64,000 nucleotides of DNA from Deltaproteobacteria bacterium (lineage in GTDB: Bacteria; Myxococcota_A; Polyangia; Nannocystales; Nannocystaceae), in contig JADJEE010000002.1 in assembly GCA_016709225.1 (NCBI GenBank), positions 1,612,001-1,676,000 of the forward strand. The letters run 5' to 3'. Below, one piece after another: positions 8,217-23,525 of this stretch (the stretch's first letter is position 1; the number at the start of each line of letters is the position of its first letter). The notes beneath the pieces are model-generated. The model was given only the letters and a program-made list of their open reading frames with translations, did no database searches and was not told the DNA's origin. The position numbers were made by a program, and so were the translations under genes.

Positions 8217-9605
8217 TCACGCGAGCAGCGCGTCGAGCGGCGTGGTCGACATCGGCGCACCGGCGCCGACGCTCGGCGCCTCGGGGTCGAACGCGCGCAG
8301 CAGCGTGAGCAGCACGTCGGTGGTGTTGCCCGCCGAGGTCTGATCGTCACCCGGGGAGGACGGCGCGATCGCCTGGTAGTGGATGCCCGGGTGCGTGAGG
8401 TAGCCGCGCCCGTGACCACCGACGAGGATCGGCTGCCGCTGCCAGCTGTGGGTGAAGCCCTGCGAGACCTCCGAGCTGGCGAACAGCAGCATCGAGTCGA
8501 GCAGATTGCCGCCGTCGATGTCCTCGGTCTGCGCGAAGGTGCCCATCATGTCGGCGATGCGCCCCATGATGAAGATGATCCCCTGGTTGTAGTTCTCGTC
8601 GCCGGCGTGGCTGTTGCCGTGCTGCGTGGAGAACTGTCCGATCTCGCCGAACTGCACCTCGCTGGCCACGCTCAGCATGTGATAGGAGGCCACGCGTGTG
8701 ATGTCGCAGGTGAAGGCGTAGGCCACCAGCTGCGCCATCAGTGTGTTCACCTCGGTGAGCTGCTCGGCGCCGTTGGCCTCGTCGTTGAGGAACCGCGGCG
8801 CACGCGGGAGCTGACACACCGGTGGCATCGCCGAGATCTTCGCCTCGAGCTCCGACACGCCCTGCAGGTGCGCGTCGAGGCGCTGCTTGTCCTTCACGCC
8901 GAGCTGCATGCGCAGCCGCGCGGTGTCGTCGCGCACGATGTCGAGGATCGACAGCCGCACCTCACGGGTGTCGAGCGGCATGCCGAACTCCCCGAACAGC
9001 GACTGCCACACCGCCTGCGGGTTGGTCTCGGGGTAGAGCATCGTGAGGCTGCCAGGTTCACCGCGCGCCGAGATGCACTTGGCGGTGCTACCCGAGTCCG
9101 CAGGGCTGTCGAACTTGGTCCAGCCCAGCTGCACCGATCGCACCGGCGTCTGCGCGCCGCCGGCCTCGAGGGCGTCGGCGACCAGCTGGTCGATGGTCGG
9201 CCCGCCCCAGTCGGACGCGAACCCGGGCAGGTCCGGCCGCAGCACGAAGTCGTGCCCGCTGAACACGCACATGCCCTCGTGGTGCGTGATGGGCGAGCCA
9301 CCGAAGTGGTTGTGCAGGCCCGTGCACACCGAGAGGTAGTCCTTCACGCCGGCGAACGGCTGCAGCTGCTCGGACAGCGCGTAGTCGCTGCCAGAGGTGG
9401 TCGGCTCCCAGCGCGCGAGCTGGACCCCGCAGCCGAACATGATCGACATGAACCGCACCGGCAGCTCGCTGCCGTCGGCGTAGGCGTCGCCGTGGCGACC
9501 GAGCATGGCCTCGAGCGGCGGCAGGCCGATGGCGACCGCGCCACCACCCAGCATGCCGCGGAGCATCGTGCGTCGGCCGAGCTTGCGATTGCGCAACGGG
9601 ATCAT
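8217..9605 (-). CDS. DUF1552 domain protein, Tat-exported
   Basis: A 462-residue protein of the DUF1552 family, found in planctomycetes and myxobacteria and almost always encoded next to a DUF1592/1588/1585 protein, as here. It starts with a twin-arginine signal (RRTMLRGMLGGGAVAIGLPP), so it is likely exported folded. Family-typical segments include MFGCGVQLARWEP, HNHFGG, THHEGMCVFSGHDF, GLSTQHGNSHAG-like and SEVSQGFTHSWQRQPILVGG. The biochemical role is not established; the clustered His/Asp resemble alkaline-phosphatase-like sulphatases and DUF1501 proteins, which I mention only as resemblance. It is 25 bases downstream of its partner, so they form an operon. Confidence 0.9.
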   Translation of the reverse strand: MIPLRNRKLGRRTMLRGMLGGGAVAIGLPPLEAMLGRHGDAYADGSELPVRFMSIMFGCGVQLARWEPTTSGSDYALSEQLQPFAGVKDYLSVCTGLHNHFGGSPITHHEGMCVFSGHDFVLRPDLPGFASDWGGPTIDQLVADALEAGGAQTPVRSVQLGWTKFDSPADSGSTAKCISARGEPGSLTMLYPETNPQAVWQSLFGEFGMPLDTREVRLSILDIVRDDTARLRMQLGVKDKQRLDAHLQGVSELEAKISAMPPVCQLPRAPRFLNDEANGAEQLTEVNTLMAQLVAYAFTCDITRVASYHMLSVASEVQFGEIGQFSTQHGNSHAGDENYNQGIIFIMGRIADMMGTFAQTEDIDGGNLLDSMLLFASSEVSQGFTHSWQRQPILVGGHGRGYLTHPGIHYQAIAPSSPGDDQTSAGNTTDVLLTLLRAFDPEAPSVGAGAPMSTTPLDALLA

Positions 9606-9630
9606 CGTGGGCTCCTGTCGATCCGCGGCA

Positions 9631-11370
9631 TCACTTGGGCTCCCCCACGCGACGGAAGACGTCGCTGGCGGCGAGCTCCACCATCAGTCGCTGCAGGCGG
9701 TGGTCGTCCTGCTCGAAGGAGAGGTCGACGGCGTCGAGCGCCTCGATCTGGGCGTCGGTCGGCGGGAAGCCCAGCGCCTCGGTGTAGACCTGATCCACCA
9801 AGCACCGCGGCAGGCGCGGGTCGTCGCGCACGAGCGCCATCAGCTCGCGCGCGTCGCCGAAGCTGCCGACGCCATCGACGGTGCCCGAGGCGTCGATGGG
9901 GAAGCCGTTGTCCTGCGCCCGCCAGGCGCCGATCGGATCGAAGTGCTCGAACGCGAAGCCGAGCGGGTCCATCTGTTTGTGGCAGTCACCGCAGCCGTTC
10001 TGCGAGGTGTGCAGCTGCTCGAGACGGTCGCGCAACGACATCGGGTCGGTGACGTCGGGCAGCACCGGGTTGACCGTCGGCGGCACCGGCGGGATGTCGT
10101 TGCACAGCAGCTGCTCCTGCACGAACAGCCCGCGACGCGTCGGCGAGTTGAGCGTGCCGTGGGAGAGCATCGCCATCACACCGGCGTGGGTCATGAGACC
10201 CGCACGCCCCTGGGAGGCCGGCAGCTCGGCCTCGAGCCACTGCCCGGGCGGCGGCGCGGCCACACCGTAGAGATCGGCGAGTCGCGCGTCGACCCAGGTG
10301 TAGTCGGCGTCGAACAGGTCGAGCACGTCGCCCTCCTGCTCGAACACCAGATCGTCGACCAGCCGAAAGGTCTCCTCCTGCATCGACGCCGCGAGCTCGG
10401 CATCGAACTGCGGGAACAGGGCCGGGTCCTTGCCCTTGCTGGGCAGGCCGCGCGTCATCAGCAGCTCGCCCCAGAACCGCCGCACGGTCGGGCGCGCACG
10501 CTCGCTGGCGAGGAGCTCGGTCGCGACCGCGCGCACGCCGTCGGCGTCGTCGAGCTCGCCGGCCGCAGCGCGTTCGAGCAGCAGTGCGTCGGGGGTGCGA
10601 TCGTGCAGGAAGAACGACAGCCGCGTCGCCATCTCGAAGCCGTCGAGCTGGCGGGCGCCACCATCGTCGGCGTCGTGGCCGAGCTCGACGATGTAGAGGA
10701 ACCGCGGCGACTGCAGCAGCGCGACCAGCACGTACTGCACGCCGGTCCAGAACTCGCCGTCGTCCCACGCCCGCGCCTCGGTGCCGAGATTCGCGAAGAT
10801 GTCGATCTCCTCGTCGGACAGCGGGCGTCGCCACGCGAGGCGACCGAAATCCCGTGCCAGCGAGCGGTAGCAGGCATCCTCCGGCACCACCGAGACCAGG
10901 CACGGCACCTGGGCGGTGAGCGTGTCGGGGTGCTGGATCGCCGCGAGTGCGATCTGGTTGGCGGAGCGCTCGTACTGCTCGACGTCGGCCGGCGCGGGCG
11001 TGGCCTCGGCGGCCGCGATCGCGTCGAAGCCTCCGAGCGACGGATCCGACGGTGCGGCGGCGGCTGCAGCTGCTTCGGGGCCGAGCAGCAGCTCGATGCT
11101 GTCGACGTACTGGTGCGCGACCAGGCGCCGCAAGCCCGCGGGCGCGGGGTCGATCGCCGGCGGCGACTCACCGGTGGTGCCGGTGTCATCGGCCGTCCCG
11201 GTGCTGCCGCTGCTCGTGGCCACACCGGTATCGCTGACGGCAGGCTGCCCGCTCGAACTCCCGCCGTCATCGGTGCCGTCGGCATGCGCCGCCCCACCAC
11301 CGTGACACGCGAGCGCGCCGAGCACGGGCGTGAGGGATGCCGCGAGGAGGTGGGTCCGGAGCTCGACCAT
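9631..11370 (-). CDS. DUF1592/DUF1588/DUF1585 protein with cytochrome-like CxxCH
   Basis: A 579-residue lipoprotein (ASLTPVLGALAC, Cys ~22) with a Ser/Gly/Thr-rich linker (~30-75). Next come the family blocks in order: a DUF1587-like start (GLRRLVAHQYVDSIELLLGP), DUF1595 (RPLSDEEIDIF, LLQSPRFLYIVELG), DUF1592 (FEMATRLSFFLHDRTPD), DUF1588 (GVMAMLSHGTLNSPTRRG) with one CGDCH haem-binding motif, and DUF1585 at the C-terminus. Planctomycete homologues are annotated as Planctomycete cytochrome-related (PSCyt/PSD) proteins and co-occur with DUF1552 or DUF1501 proteins, suggesting a periplasmic redox system. One CxxCH suggests one c-type haem. The frame is open far upstream, but the signal fixes the start at 11370. 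Confidence 0.9.
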   Translation of the reverse strand: MVELRTHLLAASLTPVLGALACHGGGAAHADGTDDGGSSSGQPAVSDTGVATSSGSTGTADDTGTTGESPPAIDPAPAGLRRLVAHQYVDSIELLLGPEAAAAAAAPSDPSLGGFDAIAAAEATPAPADVEQYERSANQIALAAIQHPDTLTAQVPCLVSVVPEDACYRSLARDFGRLAWRRPLSDEEIDIFANLGTEARAWDDGEFWTGVQYVLVALLQSPRFLYIVELGHDADDGGARQLDGFEMATRLSFFLHDRTPDALLLERAAAGELDDADGVRAVATELLASERARPTVRRFWGELLMTRGLPSKGKDPALFPQFDAELAASMQEETFRLVDDLVFEQEGDVLDLFDADYTWVDARLADLYGVAAPPPGQWLEAELPASQGRAGLMTHAGVMAMLSHGTLNSPTRRGLFVQEQLLCNDIPPVPPTVNPVLPDVTDPMSLRDRLEQLHTSQNGCGDCHKQMDPLGFAFEHFDPIGAWRAQDNGFPIDASGTVDGVGSFGDARELMALVRDDPRLPRCLVDQVYTEALGFPPTDAQIEALDAVDLSFEQDDHRLQRLMVELAASDVFRRVGEPK

Positions 11371-11505
11371 GTTTCGCGTTGCCCGTCGGCTCGAAGGGGA
11401 TGGTCGCGCCGACGCGCAACCTTCAGACCCGCGAGGGAATTCGCGCGGGCGCCAGGACGCATCACAGCACGAAACCGGCGCGTGGTACACCGCCGGTCGC
11501 CCGCC

Positions 11506-14937
<3,432 letters not shown>

Positions 14938-15474
14938 TCACTGGGGTCGCTTGGGGATCGCCATGCCCGCCGCCTGCACGCCGCCGGCGCGCGGCTTGGC
15001 GAACTTCGACACGCACACGTCGAGGATCTCTTGCATGCGGTCCTTCATGGTGGCGTCGGCCTGATCGAGCGCATTGGCCTGGCAGCCGGCCACCACCACG
15101 CTCTCGTTGCTCGTACACGCGATGATCGACATCGGCAGATCGCTCTCCCGCGAGGCCGTCCACTTCGACTTGGCCCCGGCGTCGCCGAGACGTTCGACGA
15201 AACGATCCTGAGCGTCGGCGACCGCCTGACAGGCCTCGGCGAGCGCCTTGGGCGGACTCTCGGGGGCGACCGCGATCTTCACGATCGCTTGGTGGATGCG
15301 ATCGTCCTCGTCGGCTTTCGCCTGCGCCTCCTCGGCCCGCTTGCGCTTGAGCTCGGCCGCGCGCGCCTCGGCGCCGTCATCGACCTTCTTGTCGACGCTG
15401 GCGATCTGTTCGTTTCGAGCGGAGTTGTCACAGGCGGCGACCAGCACCAGGGGCAGCGTCCAACGCAGATTCAT
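14938..15474 (-). CDS. Small lipoprotein with charged helix, unknown function
   Basis: A 178-residue protein of no recognised family. The signal LRWTLPLVLVAAC gives a lipidated cysteine at residue 15. An Ala/Glu/Lys-rich helix (~30-65, probable coiled coil) leads to a compact domain with four cysteines (ALAEACQAVADAQDRF, SIIACTSNESVVVAGC, ILDVCVSKF). The stop codon abuts the convergent amidohydrolase stop with no bases between them: both lie in the palindrome TGATCA at 14935-14940. A divergent 149-base region separates its start from the EF-hand gene. Confidence 0.72.
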   Translation of the reverse strand: MNLRWTLPLVLVAACDNSARNEQIASVDKKVDDGAEARAAELKRKRAEEAQAKADEDDRIHQAIVKIAVAPESPPKALAEACQAVADAQDRFVERLGDAGAKSKWTASRESDLPMSIIACTSNESVVVAGCQANALDQADATMKDRMQEILDVCVSKFAKPRAGGVQAAGMAIPKRPQ

Positions 15475-15623
15475 GGCGGCCGGAGTCTACCTCGGCGGGC
15501 CCGAACGTGGACGACTCGCGCCATGCGGTGGTGGAAGCCGGCGTTGGCAGCTGCCGACGCGCGGAGACAGCCCGGCGTCAGGTTTGTTCTGCCCGCCGAC
15601 AAGGGGTGGTCGGAGCGAACCAA

Positions 15624-15914
15624 ATGATCAACGTCATCACCGGCATCGTCACCCTCGTTACCCTCGTCACCCTCGGCGGCGACGCCCATGCCGAAGGCGG
15701 CGCCAAGAAGGAGAAGGCCAAGGATGCCTTCGCGCGGCTCGACGTCGACGCCAGCGGCAGCCTGAGCCTCGAAGAGTTCGTGGCGGCACGCGAGGGCGAG
15801 AAGGCCGAGCGCGCCAAGCGAATCTTCGCGAAGATCGACGCCGACGCCGACGGCTCCGTCACCAAGGACGAGTTCAAGGCCGGCGCAAAGCACCGCGCCG
15901 AGATGAAGGACTGA
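15624..15914 (+). CDS. Secreted EF-hand calcium-binding protein
   Basis: A 96-residue protein with a signal peptide (VITGIVTLVTLVTLGGDAHA, cleavage after AHA) followed by two canonical EF-hand loops, DVDASGSLSLEE (~41-52) and DADADGSVTKDE (~73-84). Both have Asp at positions 1 and 3, Gly at 6 and Glu at 12, so calcium binding is likely. They are separated by a charged helix (AAREGEKAERAKRIFAKI). A GGAG seven bases before the ATG at 15624 supports the start. Probably periplasmic or secreted; partner unknown. The gene is single, with a divergent neighbour upstream and a convergent CsbD operon downstream. Confidence 0.88.
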   Translation: MINVITGIVTLVTLVTLGGDAHAEGGAKKEKAKDAFARLDVDASGSLSLEEFVAAREGEKAERAKRIFAKIDADADGSVTKDEFKAGAKHRAEMKD

Positions 15915-15935
15915 CCGGGGGCGCGCGCGTCCGCC

Positions 15936-15970
15936 AAAAAAGGGACGCCCCGTCGCGAGCGCGACGGGGC
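15936..15970 (-). terminator. Rho-independent terminator of the CsbD operon
   Basis: A perfect 10-bp inverted repeat (GCCCCGTCGC at 15947-15956 and its complement at 15961-15970) has a 4-base loop. Read on the minus strand it is followed after five bases by six T (A run at 15936-15941). It lies 55 bases past the CsbD stop. The stem may also stop plus-strand transcription from the EF-hand gene, though without a T run on that side. Confidence 0.8.
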
Positions 15971-16025
15971 CTTGGGGTCTTCAGTTGTCGCTCGAGAATG
16001 GAAGCCAAGGGAGCAGATGCCGCGA

Positions 16026-16223
16026 CTACAGCGCGGCGATCATCTCGTCGACCGACTTACCCACGCGATCCTTTGCCTCGCCGTAGTGCTCGTGGATCTT
16101 GCCGATCAGCAGATCGCGCTTGCCCTTGACGGACTCGAGGTCATCGTCGGTCAGCTTGCCCCACTTCTCGCGGAGCTTCGCCTTCAGTTGGTCCCACTTG
16201 CCTTCGATGATGTCCCAGTTCAT
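16026..16223 (-). CDS. CsbD-family general stress protein
   Basis: A 65-residue protein that closely matches the CsbD-like family: it starts MNWDIIEGKWDQLKAKLREK and continues with the characteristic KGKRDLLIGKI and an amphipathic helical end. CsbD proteins are induced by general stress in Bacillus and many proteobacteria; their biochemical role is not known. It is the last gene of an operon after the OmpA and DUF4398 genes (47-base gap) and is followed by a strong terminator. Cytoplasmic, with no signal peptide. Confidence 0.93.
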   Translation of the reverse strand: MNWDIIEGKWDQLKAKLREKWGKLTDDDLESVKGKRDLLIGKIHEHYGEAKDRVGKSVDEMIAAL

Positions 16224-16270
16224 GTCCTTGTCTGCTTTCTTGCCCTCGCGGGCGCGGAATCGGGGTTGGA

Positions 16271-17146
16271 TTACTTCGCCTCGGCGGGCGTCGCGTTGCG
16301 GTCGACGATGATCTCGACGCGACGGTTGTCGGCACGACCCTCGGCGGTGTCGTTGGACGCGACCGGCTCGCCCTCACCCTTGCCGATGGCGGTGATGGAG
16401 TTGCCACCGACGCCCTTGCCGACGAGGTAGGCGCGCACCGAGTCGGCGCGACCCTGCGATAGCGTCATGTTGTGGGCGTCGCTGCCGCGCGAGTCGGTGT
16501 GGCCGGCGACCGTGATGGTGTAGTCGTCGCCGTACTGCTTCAGCACCTCGGCGACCTGGCCCAGCTTCTGCTGCGCGATCGGCAGCAGCTTGGTATCGTC
16601 GCTCTTGAACAGCACGGCGCCGTTGAGCGTGATCACCATGCGCTGGTCCTTCTGCTCGAGCTTCGCCATGTCGGCGATGCTCGCCATCGCCGCGCCGAGC
16701 TGCTGCTGGAGGTGCTCGCGAACCTCACGCTCGCGCGCGAGATCCTTCTCCTTGGCCGCGAGCTCCTGGCTGGTGCTGTCGAGCTGCGTCTCGGCGCTGC
16801 TCTTCAGCTGCTCGAGGGTCGCGACGTACTTCGCGTGCGCATCGGCGTTCTGGCTGCGGTACTGCAGCAGCTGCGCATGTACATTCGCGTAGTCGGCCTT
16901 GCGCAGCGCGACGTAGGCGAGGTCACGCTCCTTGTCGGACTCCGGCTTCTCGCGATGCGCTCGCTCGGCGTCGTCGAGCGCCTTCTTGGCGTCGTAGACC
17001 TCGGCCTTGGCGATCTCGCCGGCCGGACCCTGCTTGGCCTCGGCGTAGGTCGAGCGCGCAGCGACGAGCTCGTGGGTGGGTGAGTGCGCGCAGCCGATGG
17101 CCAGCGCCATGGTGGTGCCCAAAGTGAAGATGATCGTGCGGTTCAT
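16271..17146 (-). CDS. OmpA-family lipoprotein with DUF4398-like N-terminal region
   Basis: A 291-residue outer-membrane lipoprotein. From the ATG at 17146 the signal ends MALAIGC (Cys ~19). The region ~25-100 is helical (THELVAARSTYAEAK, YDAKKALDDAERAH) and matches DUF4398; a long coiled coil follows (~100-170). The C-terminal OmpA domain binds peptidoglycan through the signature VAGHTDSRGSDAHNMTLSQG and the Arg in GRADNRRVEI. It tethers the outer membrane to the wall. AGGA upstream supports the start. Its neighbour upstream is a separate DUF4398 lipoprotein (35-base gap), so both probably act together. Confidence 0.9.
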   Translation of the reverse strand: MNRTIIFTLGTTMALAIGCAHSPTHELVAARSTYAEAKQGPAGEIAKAEVYDAKKALDDAERAHREKPESDKERDLAYVALRKADYANVHAQLLQYRSQNADAHAKYVATLEQLKSSAETQLDSTSQELAAKEKDLAREREVREHLQQQLGAAMASIADMAKLEQKDQRMVITLNGAVLFKSDDTKLLPIAQQKLGQVAEVLKQYGDDYTITVAGHTDSRGSDAHNMTLSQGRADSVRAYLVGKGVGGNSITAIGKGEGEPVASNDTAEGRADNRRVEIIVDRNATPAEAK

Positions 17147-17181
17147 GGCTTGGAATCCTGTGGTCGAGATGGGTTTGGAGG

Positions 17182-17616
17182 TCACTGCACGGCGTTGGGG
17201 CGGGCGGCGGCGCCACCCGAGCCGCCATCGGCTTCGTTCCTGACGTCGTTGCGCGCCTGGCCCTCGCTCTTGAGCTTGTCGAGCTCGGCCTTGGCTTCCT
17301 CGCTGCGCTTGCGCATCTGCTCGGTCTTCGCCAGCGCCAGCGCCAGCTCGGCGTCCGCGCTGGCGCGGTCGAGCATGCGCAGCGCCTCATCGTCGTCGCC
17401 CTCGGCCATCATTTGCTTGGCGCGAGCCATCTGCTCGCGCGCATACTGCAGGTGCAGCTTTGCGTCGGGATCGGATTCCCCACCAAGCGTCTCGGTGGAA
17501 GCGATCGCCGCCTGCGTATCGGCAAGCTGCTGCTGCGGCAGCACCGTGGTGGCGCAGGCGGGCATGAGCACGGCGGACGTCGTCGCCAGGGCAATCAATC
17601 GCGGGTGAAAGGTCAT
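17182..17616 (-). CDS. DUF4398 lipoprotein
   Basis: A 144-residue lipoprotein and the first gene of the DUF4398-OmpA-CsbD operon. The signal ends SAVLMPAC (Cys 21). Helical segments LADTQAAIASTE and AREQMARAKQMMAEGDDDEA and an Ala/Glu/Lys-rich coiled coil (~70-118) match the DUF4398 family, which is often encoded beside OmpA-type proteins. It is presumably periplasmic, attached to a membrane. The tail (~120-144) is Gly/Ala-rich and probably disordered. The promoter should lie in the divergent region 17617-17839. Confidence 0.83.
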   Translation of the reverse strand: MTFHPRLIALATTSAVLMPACATTVLPQQQLADTQAAIASTETLGGESDPDAKLHLQYAREQMARAKQMMAEGDDDEALRMLDRASADAELALALAKTEQMRKRSEEAKAELDKLKSEGQARNDVRNEADGGSGGAAARPNAVQ

Positions 17617-17839
17617 CGGTTCGCGTCTCCTGCCGCGCCCCTACTTCACCTTCCGTGCCAGGCGACATCCCCCCGAGCTGGCGACGTAAGTGGCGAAAGG
17701 CGGCCCAGACGTGCGTGGCAGGAGCGCTCACGGGGCCAGTGCGCACGGGCGCAGCGCGTGTCCACGCGCGCGGCCCCGTCGAGCGCGGCGGGCGGCTGGC
17801 GTGCGGCGATCCGCCTGGATATCGTGGCGCCCGCACCAC

Positions 17840-20937
<3,098 letters not shown>

Positions 20938-20941
<4 letters not shown>

Positions 20942-21801
20942 ACACCGGTCGTCCCACCACCGACGGCCACGTGCTCGACGACATCATCGAGCACATGCGG
21001 CGGCGACACCACTACGACTTTGCGTCCTACGCCCGCGCCAGCGTCGAGCGACGGATGCGGCGCGCCGCGAGCCGACTCGGCTGCAACGGGCTGTCCGAGC
21101 TGCACGAACGCCTGCGTGCGCAGCCGCAGGTGTTCGACAGTGTGCTCGACGACCTGACCATCCGGGTGACGGCGCCGTTTCGCGACCCGTGGCACTTCGC
21201 CGATTTCCGCGCCCACGTGATCCCGCGGCTGGCGACCTACCCCTCCCGCCGCATCTGGGTCGCCGGCTGCAGCACCGGCGAGGAGGCGTGGTCGTTGGCG
21301 ATCCTCCTCGCCGAGGCGGGGTTGCTCACGCGCACTCAGATCTACGCGACGGACATCAGCCGCACCGCGCTGCAGACCGCCGAGGCCGCGCGATATCCGC
21401 TCGATGCGCTCGCGCGCTGGGAGTCGAACTATGCCGCCGCCGGCGGGGCCGGACGGATCACGGACCACCTGCGCGTGGGCGCCGATGGTCTGCAGGTGGA
21501 CGACCGCCTGCGGCGGGCGGTGCTGTTCGCCGACCACTGCATCGCGACGGACGCCTCGTTCGCCGAGGTCCAGCTGGTGTCGTGCCGCAACGTCCTCATC
21601 TACTTCGACCGCACGCTGCAGGCCCGGGCGCTCGGACTGTTCGCGGAGTCGCTGTCGCTTCGCGGCTTCCTCGGGGTCGGGGTCAGCGAGTCGCTGCAAC
21701 TCACGCGACGCGCCCACGGCTTCGCGAGACTCGAGCCGACGCAGGCCTGGCACGTGCGGCTCCACCACGGCAGAATCCCGGCTTCCGCAGTGTCGCCATG
21801 A
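20938..21801 (+). CDS. cheR: CheR-type protein-glutamate methyltransferase
   Basis: A 287-residue CheR with an N-terminal helical domain (YARASVERRMRRAASRLG) and a SAM-binding domain: VAGCSTGEEAWSLAILL (motif I), YATDISRTAL (motif II) and LVSCRNVLIYFD. It normally methylates glutamates of chemoreceptors, but none is encoded here, and it sits between a hybrid kinase and a REC-kinase, overlapping both by ATGA (20938-20941 and 21798-21801). The loop usually reading N-V-T-x-FFRD has Arg in place of Asn (TIRVTAPFRDP), so substrate or activity may differ. A regulatory role in the phosphorelay is inferred. Confidence 0.9.
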
Positions 21802-22898
21802 CTCCCGTCGCCCCGATCAAGTTCCTCCTGGTCGACGACGTCCCGAGCAACCTCGAGGCGATGGCAGCGCTGCTCCAGCGCGATGGTCTCGAGCTCCACA
21901 CCGCGACCTCGGCCCGCGAAGCGCTCGAGCTGATGCTCGTGCACGACTACGCGCTCGCGTTGCTCGACGTGCAGATGCCGGAGATCGGCGGCTTCGAGCT
22001 CGCGGAGCTGATGCGCGCGACCGCGAGGACCCGGACGATTCCGATCATCTTCGTCACCGGTGCGGCGTCCGATCCGATCCGGGAGTTCCGCGGCTACGAC
22101 GCCGGCGCGGTGGCTTTCCTCGTCAAGCCGGTCGCACCCAACATCCTGCGCAACAAAGCGAACACGTTCTTCGAGCTGGCCCGCCAACGCCAGCAGCTGC
22201 AGCTGCTCGCCGACGAGCTACAACAGACGCTGCAGTTCCACGAGACCTTCGTCGCGGCCGTGACCCACGACCTGCGGGCGCCGCTGCACACCATCTCGAT
22301 GGGCACCGAGGTGCTCAGTGAGTTCGTCCAGGACGCGAACGCGGCCAAGGCGATCGCCATGGTCCGCGCCAGCACGACCCGCATGGCCTCGATGCTCGAG
22401 GCACTCACCGACCTCGCACGCGCTCGTTTGTCGGGTGGAATGCCGGTGCAGCGCGGCGCGGTGGATGCCCACGAGATCGCGCGGGCCATCGTCGACGAGG
22501 CCGCGACCTCGCATCCGAACCATACCGTGGTCATGGAGAGCCGCGGTGACGGCCACGCGCAGTGGGATCGCGGATTGGTCTCGCGACTGCTGGCCAACCT
22601 CGTCAGCAACGCGCTGCGCCACGGCGCGAGCGAGGCCCCGATCACGGTCACGATCGACGCCGAGGCACGCGACACCATCGACATCCGTGTGCACAACCGT
22701 GGTCAGATCCCACCGGGCCGGCGTGCGCGACTGTTCCAGCCCTTTGCGCGCGAGCGCAACGCGGGGGGCGAGGGACTCGGCCTCGGGCTCTACATCGTGC
22801 AGCAGATCGCGCTCGCGCACGGCGGCACCGTGAGCGCCCACAGCGAGGCCGCCGAGGGCACCACGCTACACGCTCGTCTGCCGCGGCGCGGGCCCTAA
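21798..22898 (+). CDS. Response-regulator/histidine-kinase fusion (REC-HisKA-HATPase)
   Basis: A 366-residue soluble protein. Residues ~8-125 are a receiver (FLLVDDVPSNLEAM, phospho site LLDVQMPEIGG, LVKP). A short coiled coil (QRQQLQLLADELQQTLQ) links it to HisKA with VTHDLRAPLHT (His157) and HATPase (NLVSNALRHG, GEGLGLGLYIV). The first ATP-binding glycine box is weak (HNRGQIPPG). A REC before the kinase means it is controlled by an upstream phosphodonor, probably the hybrid kinase of the same operon. It is the last gene; a stem-loop at 22922-22974 follows. Confidence 0.9.
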   Translation: MTPVAPIKFLLVDDVPSNLEAMAALLQRDGLELHTATSAREALELMLVHDYALALLDVQMPEIGGFELAELMRATARTRTIPIIFVTGAASDPIREFRGYDAGAVAFLVKPVAPNILRNKANTFFELARQRQQLQLLADELQQTLQFHETFVAAVTHDLRAPLHTISMGTEVLSEFVQDANAAKAIAMVRASTTRMASMLEALTDLARARLSGGMPVQRGAVDAHEIARAIVDEAATSHPNHTVVMESRGDGHAQWDRGLVSRLLANLVSNALRHGASEAPITVTIDAEARDTIDIRVHNRGQIPPGRRARLFQPFARERNAGGEGLGLGLYIVQQIALAHGGTVSAHSEAAEGTTLHARLPRRGP

Positions 22899-22921
22899 CC
22901 CCACGCGGCCCACACGCCCGA

Positions 22922-22974
22922 TCGTGGGTGGCGACGACGCTCGGGACGCGCTTGACGCGTCGCGCCACCCACGA
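22922..22974. terminator. Bidirectional stem-loop between convergent genes
   Basis: A perfect 12-bp inverted repeat (TCGTGGGTGGCG at 22922-22933 with its complement at 22963-22974) encloses a second, 6-bp stem (GACGCG/CGCGTC at 22945-22961). It sits in the 83-base gap between the kinase stop at 22898 and the minus-strand lipoprotein stop at 22982. No T tract on either side, so it may act with Rho. Confidence 0.6.
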
Positions 22975-22981
22975 ACTGGCC

Positions 22982-23305
22982 TCACAGACCGAAGGCGCAC
23001 TGCAGGCCGGCGCCGATGGTGCAGCTCGCGACCTCGTCGCAGGTCTCGTCGCTGCACACGTCGAGATCGTCGAGCGCCTGCTCCTGTTCGTCGGCCATGC
23101 AGTCGTCGACGGTGTTCTCGCAGCGCGAGATGCAGTCATCTTCGTCGACGTCATCGTCGCAGGACGCGGCCTGCTGGCAGTACGCCTTGCAGGACTGGTG
23201 AACGCGGAGGTCGCCGGTGCCGTCGCGCTCGCACGCGCCGATCTGCGACATCGCGAAGCCGAGGATGCCGAACATCAGGAAGCCAAATCCATTGCGGGTC
23301 TTCAT
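22982..23305 (-). CDS. Small Cys/Asp-rich secreted or lipid-anchored protein
   Basis: A 107-residue protein with a hydrophobic N-terminus (NGFGFLMFGILGFAMSQIGAC); the final Cys could be lipidated, although QIGAC is a weak lipobox. The mature part is acidic and has eleven cysteines, spaced as CKAYCQQAASCDDDVDEDDC and similar, suggesting a disulphide-rich domain like other Cys-rich surface proteins in this window. No family recognised. It is alone between two signalling operons; 220 bases separate it from the next gene upstream on this strand, with no further gene seen there. Confidence 0.68.
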   Translation of the reverse strand: MKTRNGFGFLMFGILGFAMSQIGACERDGTGDLRVHQSCKAYCQQAASCDDDVDEDDCISRCENTVDDCMADEQEQALDDLDVCSDETCDEVASCTIGAGLQCAFGL

Positions 23306-23525
23306 TGGGGGTCTCGTCGGTTTGGGGGGCTCGTTCGAGGCGATGCGAGCAGGTCGCAGCGCCGGTGTTGCGTGACCGAGTTGTGCACACGCGATGCCAG
23401 CGACGATCACCTGCGCGTGCGGGGTCCGAAGCTCGGACGCTGCAGCTGCCGCGCGTGCCCGTCCGCTCAGCCGCGCGCGCCCAGCACGATGCACCGCACC
23501 ACTGGCACCGCACGCCCGAGGGACG

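Noticed and set aside
9505..11505. Extension of the amidohydrolase frame upstream to 9505
   Set aside because: This part is antisense to the DUF1592 gene and has no signal peptide; the signal begins at 11506.
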